From assembly GCA_947495035.1 (NCBI GenBank), contig CANLXI010000026.1, positions 1 through 64,000 on the forward strand: a DNA stretch of 64,000 nucleotides, given 5' to 3'. The stretch's first letter is position 1. Each line of letters starts with the position of its first letter. The notes under the pieces were generated by a model. The model made no database searches. It saw only the letters and a list, made by a program, of their open reading frames with translations, and was not told the origin of the DNA. Shown piece by piece: positions 33,827 through 44,700 of the stretch. Source of the DNA: an uncultured Granulosicoccus sp. GTDB lineage: Bacteria > Pseudomonadota > Gammaproteobacteria > Granulosicoccales > Granulosicoccaceae. A program made the position numbers and the translations under genes.

Positions 33827-34759
33827 TCAGGGTCGCTCGACCAGGCCGTTCGGATCGGGATGGCGACCGGCTTTCATGCCGAAACGTGACAAGGCAATGC
33901 CGATCAGTATGATCCCCAGGGCCACGTAGGCATTTGCCGGCAATCTTTCACCCAGCAGCAGCACACCCGCCAGCATGCCGAACACCGGCACCATGAAATT
34001 GATCTGACTGAGAAACGAGGCACCCTGACGGCCAATGATGATCAGGATCATTACGGTGGCCACCACTGTCGGCCCGATGGCCAGCGCCAGCAGCGCACTC
34101 AGCGACTGCCAGGACGGTTGCAATTGCCAGGGTTGGTCTACCAGCATCGTCACCGGCAACAGCATCACGCAGGAGACGAACATCAGCGCCGTCATCACCG
34201 ACCAGCGCGGCAGGTGAGTCAGATGGCGCGTCAACAGCGCATTGATCGCATAGGAAACCGCGCTGATCAGGATCGCACTCTGTCTGACCAGCTCGTCACC
34301 CAGTGCATTCAGGGCGGATACCCCCATCAGCACCACCACGCCCGCCAGACCGAACAGGACTCCGGCAAGTTTCCAGCGAGTCAGCTTTTCATCCTGAGTG
34401 ACGACATGCGCCATCAGGATCGTGAACAGCGGCATGACCGCCATGAATATGGAGGTCAGACCGGCCTCGACTCGCACCTGTCCCCAGCTGATCAGGCTGA
34501 ATGGCAAGGCATTGCCGAAAAAGCCGGCAGCCATGATCGTGATCCAGACTCGTCCCGGAGCCGGCATGCGCTGTCCGAACACACGCATCAAGGGGTAGAG
34601 CATGACAAAGGCCAGCAACAACCGGCCGGCCGCAATGCTCAGCGGTGGAATATCCAGTACCGCGATTCGCGTCAGGGTGAAACTGAAGCCGAACAGCATC
34701 GCCAGCGATACCAGCAACACATAATCTGCCAGTGCCGGAGCGCGGCGTGCGATGTTCAT
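33827..34759 (-). CDS. EamA-family (DMT) transporter
   Basis: A 310-residue inner-membrane protein with ten predicted TM segments in two EamA repeats (about 12-140 and 155-290). Seen: AMLFGFSFTLTRIAVLDIPPLSIAAGRLLLA (the TM1-TM2 motif), and a second-repeat QINFMVPVFGMLAGVLLLGERL followed by ALGIILIGIAL. The substrate is not readable. It starts 10 bp after the Ldh_2 gene on the same strand and is probably in its operon, which might indicate an amino- or keto-acid substrate. Confidence 0.9.
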   Translation of the reverse strand: MNIARRAPALADYVLLVSLAMLFGFSFTLTRIAVLDIPPLSIAAGRLLLAFVMLYPLMRVFGQRMPAPGRVWITIMAAGFFGNALPFSLISWGQVRVEAGLTSIFMAVMPLFTILMAHVVTQDEKLTRWKLAGVLFGLAGVVVLMGVSALNALGDELVRQSAILISAVSYAINALLTRHLTHLPRWSVMTALMFVSCVMLLPVTMLVDQPWQLQPSWQSLSALLALAIGPTVVATVMILIIIGRQGASFLSQINFMVPVFGMLAGVLLLGERLPANAYVALGIILIGIALSRFGMKAGRHPDPNGLVERP

Positions 34760-34769
34760 GCAGGGTCGC

Positions 34770-35789
34770 TCATGAGGCTTCTGTCTTCAGTGCCTGCAGA
34801 TCAGCCAGCAACTGCCCGGAGACCATGACCCCGTCCCTGCTGTGCTGCTCACGCGCAGCGTAACGTCGCTGAGACGGCAGACGCGTTCCCGGCTGATCCA
34901 GGATTTCGCTGAACAGGTACTCGGCCCGAGCCAGATGGTCGCCACCGGCATTGCAATGCGCCGGATCGATGGCCAGAATCAGCTCCCCGCCCAGGGGCGC
35001 ACCCACGCCGTGGCTGTCATTGGCACTCGATTCCAGACTGAACAGATCACCGATCAGTGCGCCCGCCAGCAATTCCACCATCAGCGCAAGGCTGGCTCCC
35101 TTGTGCCCACCGAACGGCAATTGCGCGCCGGCCAGAGCGGCTGCCGGATCGGTTGTCGGATTGCCGTCGCTGTCGATGGCCCAGCCTTCCGGCAAGGCCT
35201 TGCCTTCGCGCAGATGCAACTGTATCTCGCCACGAGCACTGGCACTCGAGGCCTGGTCGAAGACCAGCGGCGGCGCATCCTGCCGCGGGAATCCGAAAGC
35301 CATGGGATTGGTACCGTAGACCGGCTTCTTGCCGCCGGCCGGGGCAACAAAGGCATTGGCCGCAGTAAAGGCGAACACGACCAGCCCCGCCTCGGCCAGG
35401 CGTTCGACCTCGGGCCACAGCGCCGCGATATTGTAGGTATCGTGAATGGCCAGCGCCGCAATGCCATGTCGGCGTGCTTTCTCCTGCAAGACCGGCTCAC
35501 CCAGTTTCAGCGCCAGCGGGCAGAAGCCGCCGTGTGCGTCCACATGCGCTACCGATGACTCGGAGACTCGCAATGTCGGCTCGATCACCGGATTTGCATT
35601 CGGGTTCTTCAAGGCCGCCACGTAAAAGGGAATGCGAAACAGACCGTGCGACAGGCACCCGTCACGCTCGGCCAGGGTCACCGTTTCGGCAATGGCCCGG
35701 GCCTGTGCCGTCGAAAAGCCCCGACTGGTCAGCACCTCGGTGGCGAGTGTTTCCAGTTCCTGAAGGGACAGACGTTGATCCTGAGGCAT
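34770..35789 (-). CDS. Ldh_2-family malate/L-lactate/imine dehydrogenase
   Basis: A 339-residue NAD(P)-dependent oxidoreductase of the Ldh_2 family (malate/L-lactate dehydrogenase, ureidoglycolate dehydrogenase, Dpk-type imine reductase). Seen: SHGLFRIPFY (the SHGxxR motif), AHGGFCPLALKLGEP, FAFTAANAFVAPAGGKKPVYGTNP (substrate and cofactor loop) and GGHKGASLALMVELLAGAL. YGTNP and GGHKG are family signatures. Members that reduce cyclic imines (piperideine or pyrroline 2-carboxylate) share this pattern, so the exact substrate cannot be separated by reading. Confidence 0.88.
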   Translation of the reverse strand: MPQDQRLSLQELETLATEVLTSRGFSTAQARAIAETVTLAERDGCLSHGLFRIPFYVAALKNPNANPVIEPTLRVSESSVAHVDAHGGFCPLALKLGEPVLQEKARRHGIAALAIHDTYNIAALWPEVERLAEAGLVVFAFTAANAFVAPAGGKKPVYGTNPMAFGFPRQDAPPLVFDQASSASARGEIQLHLREGKALPEGWAIDSDGNPTTDPAAALAGAQLPFGGHKGASLALMVELLAGALIGDLFSLESSANDSHGVGAPLGGELILAIDPAHCNAGGDHLARAEYLFSEILDQPGTRLPSQRRYAAREQHSRDGVMVSGQLLADLQALKTEAS

Positions 35790-35897
35790 GGCGGCAACTC
35801 GTTGGGGGATGTCACGCTAGTTTACATTCCCCTCCGGTATTGAGCGGCACTATAGAGAACCCGAATTCCACTGTCTTCACGATAGAACGAGTCGTCA

Positions 35898-36158
35898 ATG
35901 AACTTCGTCGAGTGCTATTTATGCGGTGGCCTCGCCGTGCAGGAAAGTGTCAGACGAGACCTTACCGCCACGATCTTCTGCACACGGAAACTGTGCGGCA
36001 GATATGAAATCACTGAATCGGCCATGCAGGCCGTGCGTGATGGCGCCGTACTCAAGGAGCCTCTCGATACCGTTATCTCACGGGTCTATATCGCCAATCG
36101 ACACGATGAGCGCGTCCTCGTCAGCGACAGTGATCTGCTGAGCGAACCCACCACGTAG
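35898..36158 (+). CDS. Small Cys-rich hypothetical protein (possible zinc ribbon)
   Basis: An 86-residue protein, unrecognised. Four Cys in two pairs (Cys6-x2-Cys9 and Cys28-x4-Cys33) with a short strand between, then RYEITESAM and a helical/charged half. This is a zinc-ribbon-like layout, and small proteins of this sort are often regulators or toxin/antitoxin-type proteins, but I have no stronger evidence. It is 54 bp before the SDR gene and could be co-transcribed with it. Confidence 0.6.
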   Translation: MNFVECYLCGGLAVQESVRRDLTATIFCTRKLCGRYEITESAMQAVRDGAVLKEPLDTVISRVYIANRHDERVLVSDSDLLSEPTT

Positions 36159-36211
36159 TAACAGCTGATCTGCGGATCCTTTCCGCGTCTTGACCAGTGG
36201 GTACCTCAGGC

Positions 36212-37276
36212 ATGCAGAGCGATTTTCTCGACGCATTGATGGAAAAGACGGTGCTGCCCAGCTTCAGCAGCATGGGCCCTGCGATACGCAGGCGACGTCA
36301 CGACTGGTCTCCTCTGGAATCCTGCAATCTCGCCGGCAAGGTCGTGGTACTGACGGGAGGCACATCGGGTATTGGCCAGGAGGCCGCCAGGCTCTACGCC
36401 ACGCTGGGCGCTACCCTGGTATTGCTGGCTCGCGATGAGTCGAAGGTGCGCCACCAGGTGGAACAGCTGCGCACCTCATCCGGCAATGACGACATCCTCT
36501 GGTTCATTGCCGACCTGGGCGTGCGTGAGCAGGTGCTGCAGGTCGCTGCCGAGCTGGCCGAGAACTACCCGTACATCGACGTACTGGTCCACAATGCCGG
36601 CGCACTGTTCAATGAGCGACAACACACGGCAGACGGGGCCGATCTGAGCGTCGAGCTGATGGTGGCCACCCCGTTCCTGCTGACGGCAAGGCTGTTGCCA
36701 CAACTGGGCAATCACCGCGCCGATGACGGGAAGCAGCCCCGCCGGGGACCAGGCCGGGTCATCACCATGAGTTCGGGAGGCATGTATACCCAGGGCCTGC
36801 ATGTGGAGCAGCTGGCAATGAGTGATGCCGATTACAGCGGGGTGCGTCAGTACGCTCGCGCCAAACGGGCACAGGTCATTCTCAATGAAATGTGGGCCGA
36901 GCGTGTAGCGCCGAGCGAGGTGGTTTTCCATGCCCTGCATCCGGGCTGGGTCGACACACCGGGCATCAGTGATGCGCTGCCCGGCTTCGTCCGGCTGTTA
37001 CGCCCTCTGGGTTTGTTGCGCAGTCCTCGTGAAGGCGCAGACACGCTGGTCTGGCTCAGCGCCGCGAGTGAGGCTGCCGCCTGCTCCGGGCGATTCTGGC
37101 ACGATCGGGCGGTGCGCTCCATCGACATGAGCGACAGCACACGGCAGGCCGATACCCCTGACCGACGGGCGGCCTTGTGGCACTGGTGTGAGAACAGGAC
37201 GGGAGAAATCGTGATGCCAGGGACCCGACCACCTCATGTGGCCGAGTCTCCGGTCTTTCAGCAACCTGAGAAGTAG
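36212..37276 (+). CDS. Short-chain dehydrogenase/reductase (DHRS12-like)
   Basis: A protein of about 354 residues; the frame also has a GTG at 36197. A short N-terminal extension (~45 residues) precedes the Rossmann core: VVLTGGTSGIGQEAARLYA (TGxxxGIG), then VHNAGALF (NAG), and active-site Ser in MSSGGMY plus Tyr/Lys of YARAKRAQV. HPGWVDTPG follows. The arrangement with a longer N-terminus and a PGW segment resembles the SDR family that includes human DHRS12. Substrate unknown; possibly a lipid or steroid-like molecule. Confidence 0.88.
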   Translation: MQSDFLDALMEKTVLPSFSSMGPAIRRRRHDWSPLESCNLAGKVVVLTGGTSGIGQEAARLYATLGATLVLLARDESKVRHQVEQLRTSSGNDDILWFIADLGVREQVLQVAAELAENYPYIDVLVHNAGALFNERQHTADGADLSVELMVATPFLLTARLLPQLGNHRADDGKQPRRGPGRVITMSSGGMYTQGLHVEQLAMSDADYSGVRQYARAKRAQVILNEMWAERVAPSEVVFHALHPGWVDTPGISDALPGFVRLLRPLGLLRSPREGADTLVWLSAASEAAACSGRFWHDRAVRSIDMSDSTRQADTPDRRAALWHWCENRTGEIVMPGTRPPHVAESPVFQQPEK

Positions 37277-37367
37277 CTGATCAAAGGATACGTGTCCCAG
37301 AGGCGTATGGTTCAGCCTAACGGGTAACACGACAGGATCGATCTTGCCGGACAGGCTCGATCAGCTC

Positions 37368-39422
37368 TCATTTCACCACGGCCTTGACCGGAATTGCGAT
37401 GTGGAAACACGAACCCACACCCAATTCGGAGCTGACCGTGATACGCCAACCGTGGGCATCACACACCTTGGCGCAGATGGCCAGGCCCAGGCCGGTACCG
37501 GACACCGACTGGGACTCGAGCCGCTCGAAAGGCACGAACACGCGTTCGTAGAATCGCTCCTCGATGCCAACGCCGTTGTCCCTGACATCGATCACCACCG
37601 TATCCTCGCCTTCCATGGGTCGGGCCTGGATGTCTACCGTGCAATTCACATCCTGGCGCCGATACTTGATGGCATTGATCAGCAGATTCCCGAACAGCTG
37701 GAACATGCCGGTGCGATTGGCGATAACCGCCGGCAACTGACCCACCTGAACATGTGCCCCTGCTTCGGCCACCGCGACATCCATGTCGTCATAGACCGCC
37801 TGAACCAGCTCATTCAGATCGACCCGGTCCTCTGCCTGCTCGTTGCGGGCCGAGCGTGCGTAGGCCAGCGTGTCACGGATCATGTTGCTCATGCGACTCG
37901 CCGAATTGGCGATGGCGTGCAGATAGAACTCGCCATCCTCGTCGAACCTTCCCGCGTAATCCTCTGCCAGCAAACCACTGAACTGCTGCAGTTTGCGCAG
38001 TGGTTCCTGCAGGTCGTGAGACGCCACATGCACGAATTGTTCGAGGTCCTCATTGGCCTTGCGCAAGTCGTCGTTGCTGGCATTGAGTTCGATGTCCTTG
38101 CGCTGCATCTGCTTCTGCACCTGATCCAGTTCGCCCAACACCTGAGACAGCACTTCGATCTCCCGGATGAAGTAGGCCCGTTGCGGCTGCGCGAACCGTT
38201 CCGTGCCGACATCATCCAGCCGTGAAGCCAGCTCGCCAAGTGGCACCACCGTACGCCGGTACAGCAACCAGTAACCGATGGAACCCAGCACCAGCATGGA
38301 CAGCAGCAAGGCGAAGAACATGAACCAGCGATAGCGCTCAAGCCCCTCTCGCGTGGCCGCCGCCACTTTCAACAGGATGCTTTCAGATTCACTGCGAAGC
38401 TGCTCGGTGACAGCGGGAACATCGATGGTCAATTGCGCCAGCTTCGCGCTGAGTTGCTGTTGCAAGGTATCGGTATCCAGCGCGGCCAAGCGGCGAGAAA
38501 ACAGATTGTCATCGCCTCGCAGTGACTGCCTGATACCGGTCATTGGAGTCAATAGCAGATCACCACCGGCCTGATCGCTGATGTAGACGGCCCGACTCAC
38601 CATCGCCTGTATCAACAGGTCGCGGTTCTGCTCCTCGATGACAATCTGATGTCGACCCACGATCAGCGGCAGTCTTTCCAGCACCGACTTGAGCCCGATC
38701 AGGTCCTGACTGAACAGGAGATAATCCTGAATGATGAGACTGCTGGCTTCAAACTGATCCAGGGCCGAGTCATAGGCCTCTATCTCGTCCGGCAGCAGCG
38801 CGTCGATTTCGGATCCGTTTTCCGAGAATTCCGACAGTACTTCACGGGTTTCCAGCAGATTGTCGGTCAGAACCACCACGCGCTCCTGCACGATCTTGAG
38901 CAGATCATCCAGCTCGGCGATTCGTTGTTCACTCTCTTGCGCCAGCAGGGCACGCTCTTCAAGCTGCCTGGCGCGGACATCGGACAGACCGATGACCACA
39001 TCCTGAATCTGATCGATGGACTCGGCCAGGCGACCCGTATCGAAGGCACTGAGCCGGGAACGCGAATCGATCAGGGCCTTGGTTTCCTGAATCGATTCCT
39101 CCAACAGGCGCTTGCGCAGTGTCAGATCATCGAGCGTGCTGGCAGTCCTGAGAAGCAGACCCTGAGACTGCAATCCGGCGGTAGCACTGGTGAACTGATG
39201 TGCCAGTTCCAGATTGGGCAAGACATAGGATGTCAGCTCGGATTCCCGATCGAGAATATCAGCTGTGTACTTCCAGACACCGGCAACCAGCACGATGAGC
39301 AGCAGTGCCTGCAGCAGCATGCACAGCACGAATGCCCGCATCAGTGGCGTCTGTGCCTTGGCTGGGGATACCCTACTCACTTGGCGGTGTTTCTCGCATG
39401 CTCTATCCTGCCCTGATGACAC
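37368..39422 (-). CDS. Membrane sensor histidine kinase (HAMP-HisKA-HATPase)
   Basis: A 684-residue sensor kinase; the frame starts with GTG at 39422, and an ATG at 39341 is a possible later start. TM1 is at about 29-50, a large helical periplasmic domain follows (~315 residues), TM2 is at about 366-387, HAMP at about 388-440 and a coiled stretch leads to HisKA with the phospho-acceptor His469 (VHVASHDLQEPLRKL). The ATPase core has the N box (LLINAIKYRRQD), G1 (DVRDNGVGIE) and G2 (GTGLGLAICAKV). The HDLQEPL form is typical of phytochrome-like kinases. No response regulator is adjacent. It is divergent from a solute-binding protein gene, which might sense for it. Confidence 0.93.
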   Translation of the reverse strand: MSSGQDRACEKHRQVSRVSPAKAQTPLMRAFVLCMLLQALLLIVLVAGVWKYTADILDRESELTSYVLPNLELAHQFTSATAGLQSQGLLLRTASTLDDLTLRKRLLEESIQETKALIDSRSRLSAFDTGRLAESIDQIQDVVIGLSDVRARQLEERALLAQESEQRIAELDDLLKIVQERVVVLTDNLLETREVLSEFSENGSEIDALLPDEIEAYDSALDQFEASSLIIQDYLLFSQDLIGLKSVLERLPLIVGRHQIVIEEQNRDLLIQAMVSRAVYISDQAGGDLLLTPMTGIRQSLRGDDNLFSRRLAALDTDTLQQQLSAKLAQLTIDVPAVTEQLRSESESILLKVAAATREGLERYRWFMFFALLLSMLVLGSIGYWLLYRRTVVPLGELASRLDDVGTERFAQPQRAYFIREIEVLSQVLGELDQVQKQMQRKDIELNASNDDLRKANEDLEQFVHVASHDLQEPLRKLQQFSGLLAEDYAGRFDEDGEFYLHAIANSASRMSNMIRDTLAYARSARNEQAEDRVDLNELVQAVYDDMDVAVAEAGAHVQVGQLPAVIANRTGMFQLFGNLLINAIKYRRQDVNCTVDIQARPMEGEDTVVIDVRDNGVGIEERFYERVFVPFERLESQSVSGTGLGLAICAKVCDAHGWRITVSSELGVGSCFHIAIPVKAVVK

Positions 39423-39549
39423 GTCCGATGAATGATAACTTTCAGTCCTTTCGATGGTCGGTTAATTGCAGGTCACAACAATTGTCCTGGTGCATGCCAG
39501 GTGATTCGATACGAGCCTGCAGCTCGCTTGAAACGGTACTGGCAACGAC

Positions 39550-40989
39550 ATGAACCCTGACAGACGCAAATTCACCCAGCTCCTCAGTGCCGGTGTCCTG
39601 GCCAGTAAATACAGCATTCTGCATGCCGAAAACACGCATGACTGGTACCAGAGCATAGCGCAGCGTGCCAGGCAACTGTCACACCAGGGTCCTCTTCACC
39701 TCCTGATACCGCAAGGATCCGGCGCCAGCGTGCAGGCTGGTACCGATGCCTTCACCAACCTGACCGGCATCGACTGCATCATCCGGGAAGCGCCTGTCGA
39801 TGAAATCAATGTCGAACTCGTGTTGCAGGCACACAGTGGCGACAGCACGGTCGATGTGGCTCTGCCAGCCACCTTCGGACTGCCTGCGCTGGTTGAAGCC
39901 CGCGCCATCATGGCACTGGACGAGCTCGCCGAGAAGTACGAACCCAGCGGCTTCTCCGATGGTTACCTGTATCGCAAGGGAGACTACTACCGCGACCGAC
40001 TGTACGGCTACCAGACAGATGGCGATGCCTATCTGCTGTTCTACAACAAACGCATGCTGGAGGACCCTGCGGAGCAGACAGCGTTCGAAAGGCTGCATGG
40101 TCGACCACTGGGCATTGCCAGGACCTGGCAGGAACTCGATGAGATGATGGCCTTCTTCCATCGACCGGAGCAACAGCAGTACGGCGGCTGCCTGTTCCGC
40201 AATGCGGCCTATCTGGTCTGGGAGTGGTGGGCCCGTTTCCATGCCAAGGGCTTTTATCCGGTACAGGATGACATGACCCCGAACGTCAATAACACGGCAG
40301 GGGTGGAAGCACTGGAGGAGCTGATTGCTGCCAGCCAGTGGCAATCACCCGATGCGCGCACCAATGGCCTGTTCGAGAACTGGACAGATTTTGCTCAGGA
40401 CAATGCGTTCTGCAATATCGGCTGGGGCGGCACGCAGAAGCACATGATGACGCTGGCAGGCATGCGTGACAACCTGGTGCACTCGCCGCTGCCGGGAATC
40501 TCCGGCGCCGAAGGGACTGCCACCGGTATGGGCTACTTCAACTGGGGCTGGAATTTTACCGTCAGCGCGCAGTCGGTCCGCAGTGAGCTGGCCTATCTGC
40601 TGACCCTGTTCTGCACGTCACCTCATGTCTCGACACTGGCGGTGCGGCAACCCAGCGGCTTCTTCGACCCGTTCAGGCAATCTCATTACACAGACGACGT
40701 CATCCAGTCGGTGTATGGCGTGTCGTTTCTCGATGCCCATCGCCAGAGTCTGGCCAACTGCATACCCGATTTCTACATCAGTGGTCAGAGCAGTTATCTG
40801 GACGCTCTGCGACAACAGATACTGGCCACCTTCAATGGCGAGGTGGACGCTCGCCGCGCCCTGGATATCTGCGCGCAGCGCTGGAATCACGTCACCCGAC
40901 GACTCGGCGCTCGCAAGCAGAGTGCACAGTGGCTGGCACTGAAGAGCAACTACCCCGAGAGCCTGCAAGCCCTGCTTCGCGACAGCTAG
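39550..40989 (+). CDS. Orphan ABC-type extracellular solute-binding protein (family 1)
   Basis: A 479-residue type II solute-binding protein of the sugar (family 1) group. A Tat-like leader (DRRKFTQLLSAGVLA) is present. Two lobes follow; seen are GSGASVQAGTDAFTNLTGIDC (ligand-binding entry), TFGLPALVEARAIMALDEL and the hinge region YGYQTDGDAYLLFYNKRMLEDP. No permease or ATPase gene is adjacent, so it may deliver a ligand to a sensor. The divergent gene is a histidine kinase with a large periplasmic domain (127 bp between starts). Confidence 0.85.
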   Translation: MNPDRRKFTQLLSAGVLASKYSILHAENTHDWYQSIAQRARQLSHQGPLHLLIPQGSGASVQAGTDAFTNLTGIDCIIREAPVDEINVELVLQAHSGDSTVDVALPATFGLPALVEARAIMALDELAEKYEPSGFSDGYLYRKGDYYRDRLYGYQTDGDAYLLFYNKRMLEDPAEQTAFERLHGRPLGIARTWQELDEMMAFFHRPEQQQYGGCLFRNAAYLVWEWWARFHAKGFYPVQDDMTPNVNNTAGVEALEELIAASQWQSPDARTNGLFENWTDFAQDNAFCNIGWGGTQKHMMTLAGMRDNLVHSPLPGISGAEGTATGMGYFNWGWNFTVSAQSVRSELAYLLTLFCTSPHVSTLAVRQPSGFFDPFRQSHYTDDVIQSVYGVSFLDAHRQSLANCIPDFYISGQSSYLDALRQQILATFNGEVDARRALDICAQRWNHVTRRLGARKQSAQWLALKSNYPESLQALLRDS

Positions 40990-41222
40990 CCTCGGTGAGG
41001 GATAAAGACGCGAACCAGAAACGCGATGGATCGGTGAACACAGCCGCGAATAGCGCGAGCCGAGCGCCGCCCGGCCGAAGGCGATGTCTGGCCGTGGGCT
41101 CATGCCTCATTAAGGCTTGATGTCCGAGTAACCCCAAATAACCGTTTCCTGAATTGGATTTAGTCGGAGTGTGAATAAAACTTGTTGGGTAATCAGAAAT
41201 TTAGTGCTGCTACCTATAGAAA

Positions 41223-41744
41223 ATGTACAAGGGATATTCTCACAACATCAGCCGCTTCGCCTGGTTGACGCCACTGTCCGGTCATCTGAACAACAATGGC
41301 CCCTGGCTGCTTGTCGATGAGAAGACTTCTACCGCTGGCAGGCAGCACGGCGGGCAAAGTCGCAAGGTCACCCATAGTTGCCTGCTGCAGATGATGAGCG
41401 ATGTACTGGACGTCGGCAGTTCGAATCAGGACAAGTCTCTGCAGGCCAGCTGGACTTCCGCCTGCGGCAGGTTTTCCGTCAACCGGGACAGAGGCGCCAG
41501 TGACGACTCACGCCTGTTCGTGCAGCGTCCCGAAGACTATTTCCTGCGCATCGAACTACGCCTGGATGGCGACTTGCTCGTCGCCTTTCAGGAACCTGTC
41601 TGGCCGCACCTGCAAAGCGGCCCTGGCGGCATGAGCAATCACCTCTCCATACCGATCGAATGCCTGGATGCGCTGGAATCCGGCGCGCTTGCCAGCACCC
41701 AGCTGCTGATGGGGCGCAGAAAATCTATTGCTTCAGCAGCATAG
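41223..41744 (+). CDS. Hypothetical protein
   Basis: A 173-residue protein with no recognised domain. The second half (about 85-155) has the alternating look of a beta-sheet (DYFLRIELRLDGDLLVAFQEP) and looks real. No signal peptide or TM segment is visible. A clear ribosome binding site is lacking before the ATG. It converges with, and overlaps by ~20 bp, the CheB-CheR fusion gene. Confidence is moderate because homologs cannot be named. Confidence 0.5.
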   Translation: MYKGYSHNISRFAWLTPLSGHLNNNGPWLLVDEKTSTAGRQHGGQSRKVTHSCLLQMMSDVLDVGSSNQDKSLQASWTSACGRFSVNRDRGASDDSRLFVQRPEDYFLRIELRLDGDLLVAFQEPVWPHLQSGPGGMSNHLSIPIECLDALESGALASTQLLMGRRKSIASAA

Positions 41745-44700
41745 GTGACAACACGCTGCTGGAGTTGATGGCATGACGAATACTCAGCTCCAGCAACAAG
41801 GCAGACATGTCTGACTTGTTGAGAAAATACATCAGCAGATTGTCGGGAATGCGATCTTCCAGCTCGTGGCGGCTGTACCCCGACATGAGTATCACCGGCA
41901 GCTGACTGTTGTGTTCGGTTATCTGTCTGGACAGGTCATCGGCGGTTTCCACCCCCAGACGGTAATCGATGAGGCAGACATCGATATCGTCATTGCGCAG
42001 GGAGTGCAAGGCGCTCTTGATGTCATCTGCCTCGAAGGTTTCCACGGACAGCGACTTGATGTGGCTCAGGTGGCGCTTGATCACACGCCGATCACTTTCG
42101 CTGTCGTCAACCACCAGAATGCGGATCTTCGCAATACCCGGGCTCAACTGTCCCGGAAAGCCGTGGGGCATCAGCACGGTCTTCGCCCGATGATCCTCAT
42201 AGGCATCCAGACGCGGCGACAGATCGGTAATCGTGATGGTAACGGCGCTGGCCTTGCCGCGGTCTACCGTCGATGAAGAATAAGGCAGCAGCTTGATCTG
42301 AACCGGAGCCCCCTTGGCCGTGAACACCTCACGGTACACGCTGTGGCTGGTACGGCTGACGGTTTCGATATCTTCGAACAGTCGGCTGTATTCCAGCTCA
42401 TTGGAAATATGGTGTAGCGGGCGTCCGACGTCACTCAGCAACAGGTTGAAATACTTCGCGGCCACCGAGGTGTACTTGCGAATGAGCATTTCCTCATCGA
42501 GAAAGATGATGCCCACCGAGGTGGCAACCAGTATGTTGTCCATGTCGTCATTGACGGTCATCAGTTCTTCTATCTTTTCCTGATGCTCGCAATTGACGGT
42601 GTACAGCTCTTCGTTGACCGATTGCAGTTCTTCGTTGGTACTCTGCAGTTCCTCGTTCGAGGACATCAGCTCTTCGTTGGCAGCCTGCAGTTCCTCATTC
42701 GTGGTCTCCAGCTCCTCATTGGCAACCTGCAGATGCTCCTGCTTGTGCAACAGCTCGTTCTCCAGGTCGCGGATGCGCTGCTGGGTTTCCTCGGAGTAAT
42801 CGAAGGAACTGGTACCGAGCTTCATCTCGTGCTTGGTATTGGTCTCCATCAATACCACCGAGTAATAGGCTTCCATGCCGCCCTTGTCCGGAAAGTATTC
42901 CACCTGCATGTCGACCATGGCCGGCTGGTCGTTGATGGTCGTCTGGATATTCGAATAGTTGACCGGTTTGGATTCGGTCTTGGAACGTGACAGAGCGGTA
43001 TCCAGAGCGACCGACAATTCTTCGACAATGATCTCGTGAATGTTGGTGGACACCCTTCCCACCGGAAACCGGATCAGGTACTTGTTCGCATCACCATAGA
43101 GATGCATGGCCTGATGCTCCGAATTCAGTATCAGGCAAGACGGCACGAAGTCGTTGATCAGATGATCCTTGACGTGCTCGAAGCGGTTGGCATTGTTGCT
43201 ATGGGCCCGGTAGCTGCGCAGCAGATTGGAGACCGGACGCATGCCCAGCTTCGGTTTCTCCGAGCCGGCACTGTTGACACTGGAGATGGGCAGCCGAGTG
43301 TTGGTTATCTTCTCATAGACCCGGAAACGCTCATGCAGCACCTTGTAGTGCGTCTTCAATTCACCGACCGATTCGGACGATCCGAAGAACACACGAGCCT
43401 TGTCCTTGAGCGAGAAATGAAAGGCCGACATGACCACTCGCTGCACGGCCTGCTGAAAATAGATCAGCACATTGCGGCAGGTGATCAGATCGATATTGGA
43501 GAACGGCGGATCATTGATCATGTTGTGGGTTGCGAACACCACGGTCTTGCGGATATCCGGCCGTATTTCATACTCCATACCCGCCCGAATGAAATAGCGG
43601 GCCAGGCGCTCATTGGACACATCATGAGCGATCTCTTCGCGGTAACGGGCCGTTGATGCGTGTGCAATGGCTTCCACGTCGGCATCGGTTGCAAAGATCT
43701 TGATCTTCAGGTGTTTGCCGAATTCGCGTATTGCCTCATCGATGACGATGGCCAGGGAATAGGCCTCTTCACCCGTGGAACACCCGGCGACCCAGAAGCG
43801 CAACTCGGTGTTCTCGTCAGCCTGTTCCACCAGAGGGTTGATCACCTGCGCCGCCAGATAATCCCACGCTGCCTCGTCCCGAAAGAAGGAGGTGACATTG
43901 ATCAGCAGTTCCCGGCCCAGCGTTTCCAGTTCAGTCTTGGATGTCTGCAGGATGTTCAGGTAATCGAACTGACTCTGCACCTGATTGATGCCCATGCGTC
44001 GCTCGATGCGCCGCGCCACCGTTGTCGCCTTGTACTGCCCGAAATCGATACCACAGTTGGTTTTCAGCAGACTGAAGATCAGTGACAGCACACTCTCTTC
44101 GTTATTGTCCGCCGCACGCAGTACCGAACGCACCCCACGAACCATGGAGTTCTTCAGAAACGTGGACAGGTAGACCGCCAGTTCTTCCGGCGGCAGAACA
44201 AAGTCGGCCGTGCCGGTCTTCTCCGCGTTGAAGGGCATGCCATCGAACTTGGCGGATTCGCGATCCTGCACCAGAATCAGACCACCGGCTTCCTTGATGG
44301 ACTTGATACCGCGGCTGCCATCACTACCGGTTCCGGACAGGATGATGCCCACGGCGCGATGCTTGGCATCGGTGGCAAGCGAGCGGAAGAAGTGGTCGAT
44401 GGGCAGGTTGACCCCGCCCTGGCGAACCTGCTCACTCAGATAGAGACAGCCGTCGACCAGGGTGATGTTCTTCTTGGGCGGAATCAGATAGATGGTATTG
44501 GCCAGCACTTCCACACCATGCACGACATTCTCGACTGCCATGCTGGTATTGCGAGCCAGCAGCTCGTCCATCAGGCTTTCGAAGTCCGGTGACAGATGCT
44601 GAACCACGATGAAGCCGGCATCACTGTCCGCGCTCATGTGATCGAAGAAATCGCGCAGAGCCTCCAGACCACCGGCCGAGGCTCCGATACCGACATAGAG

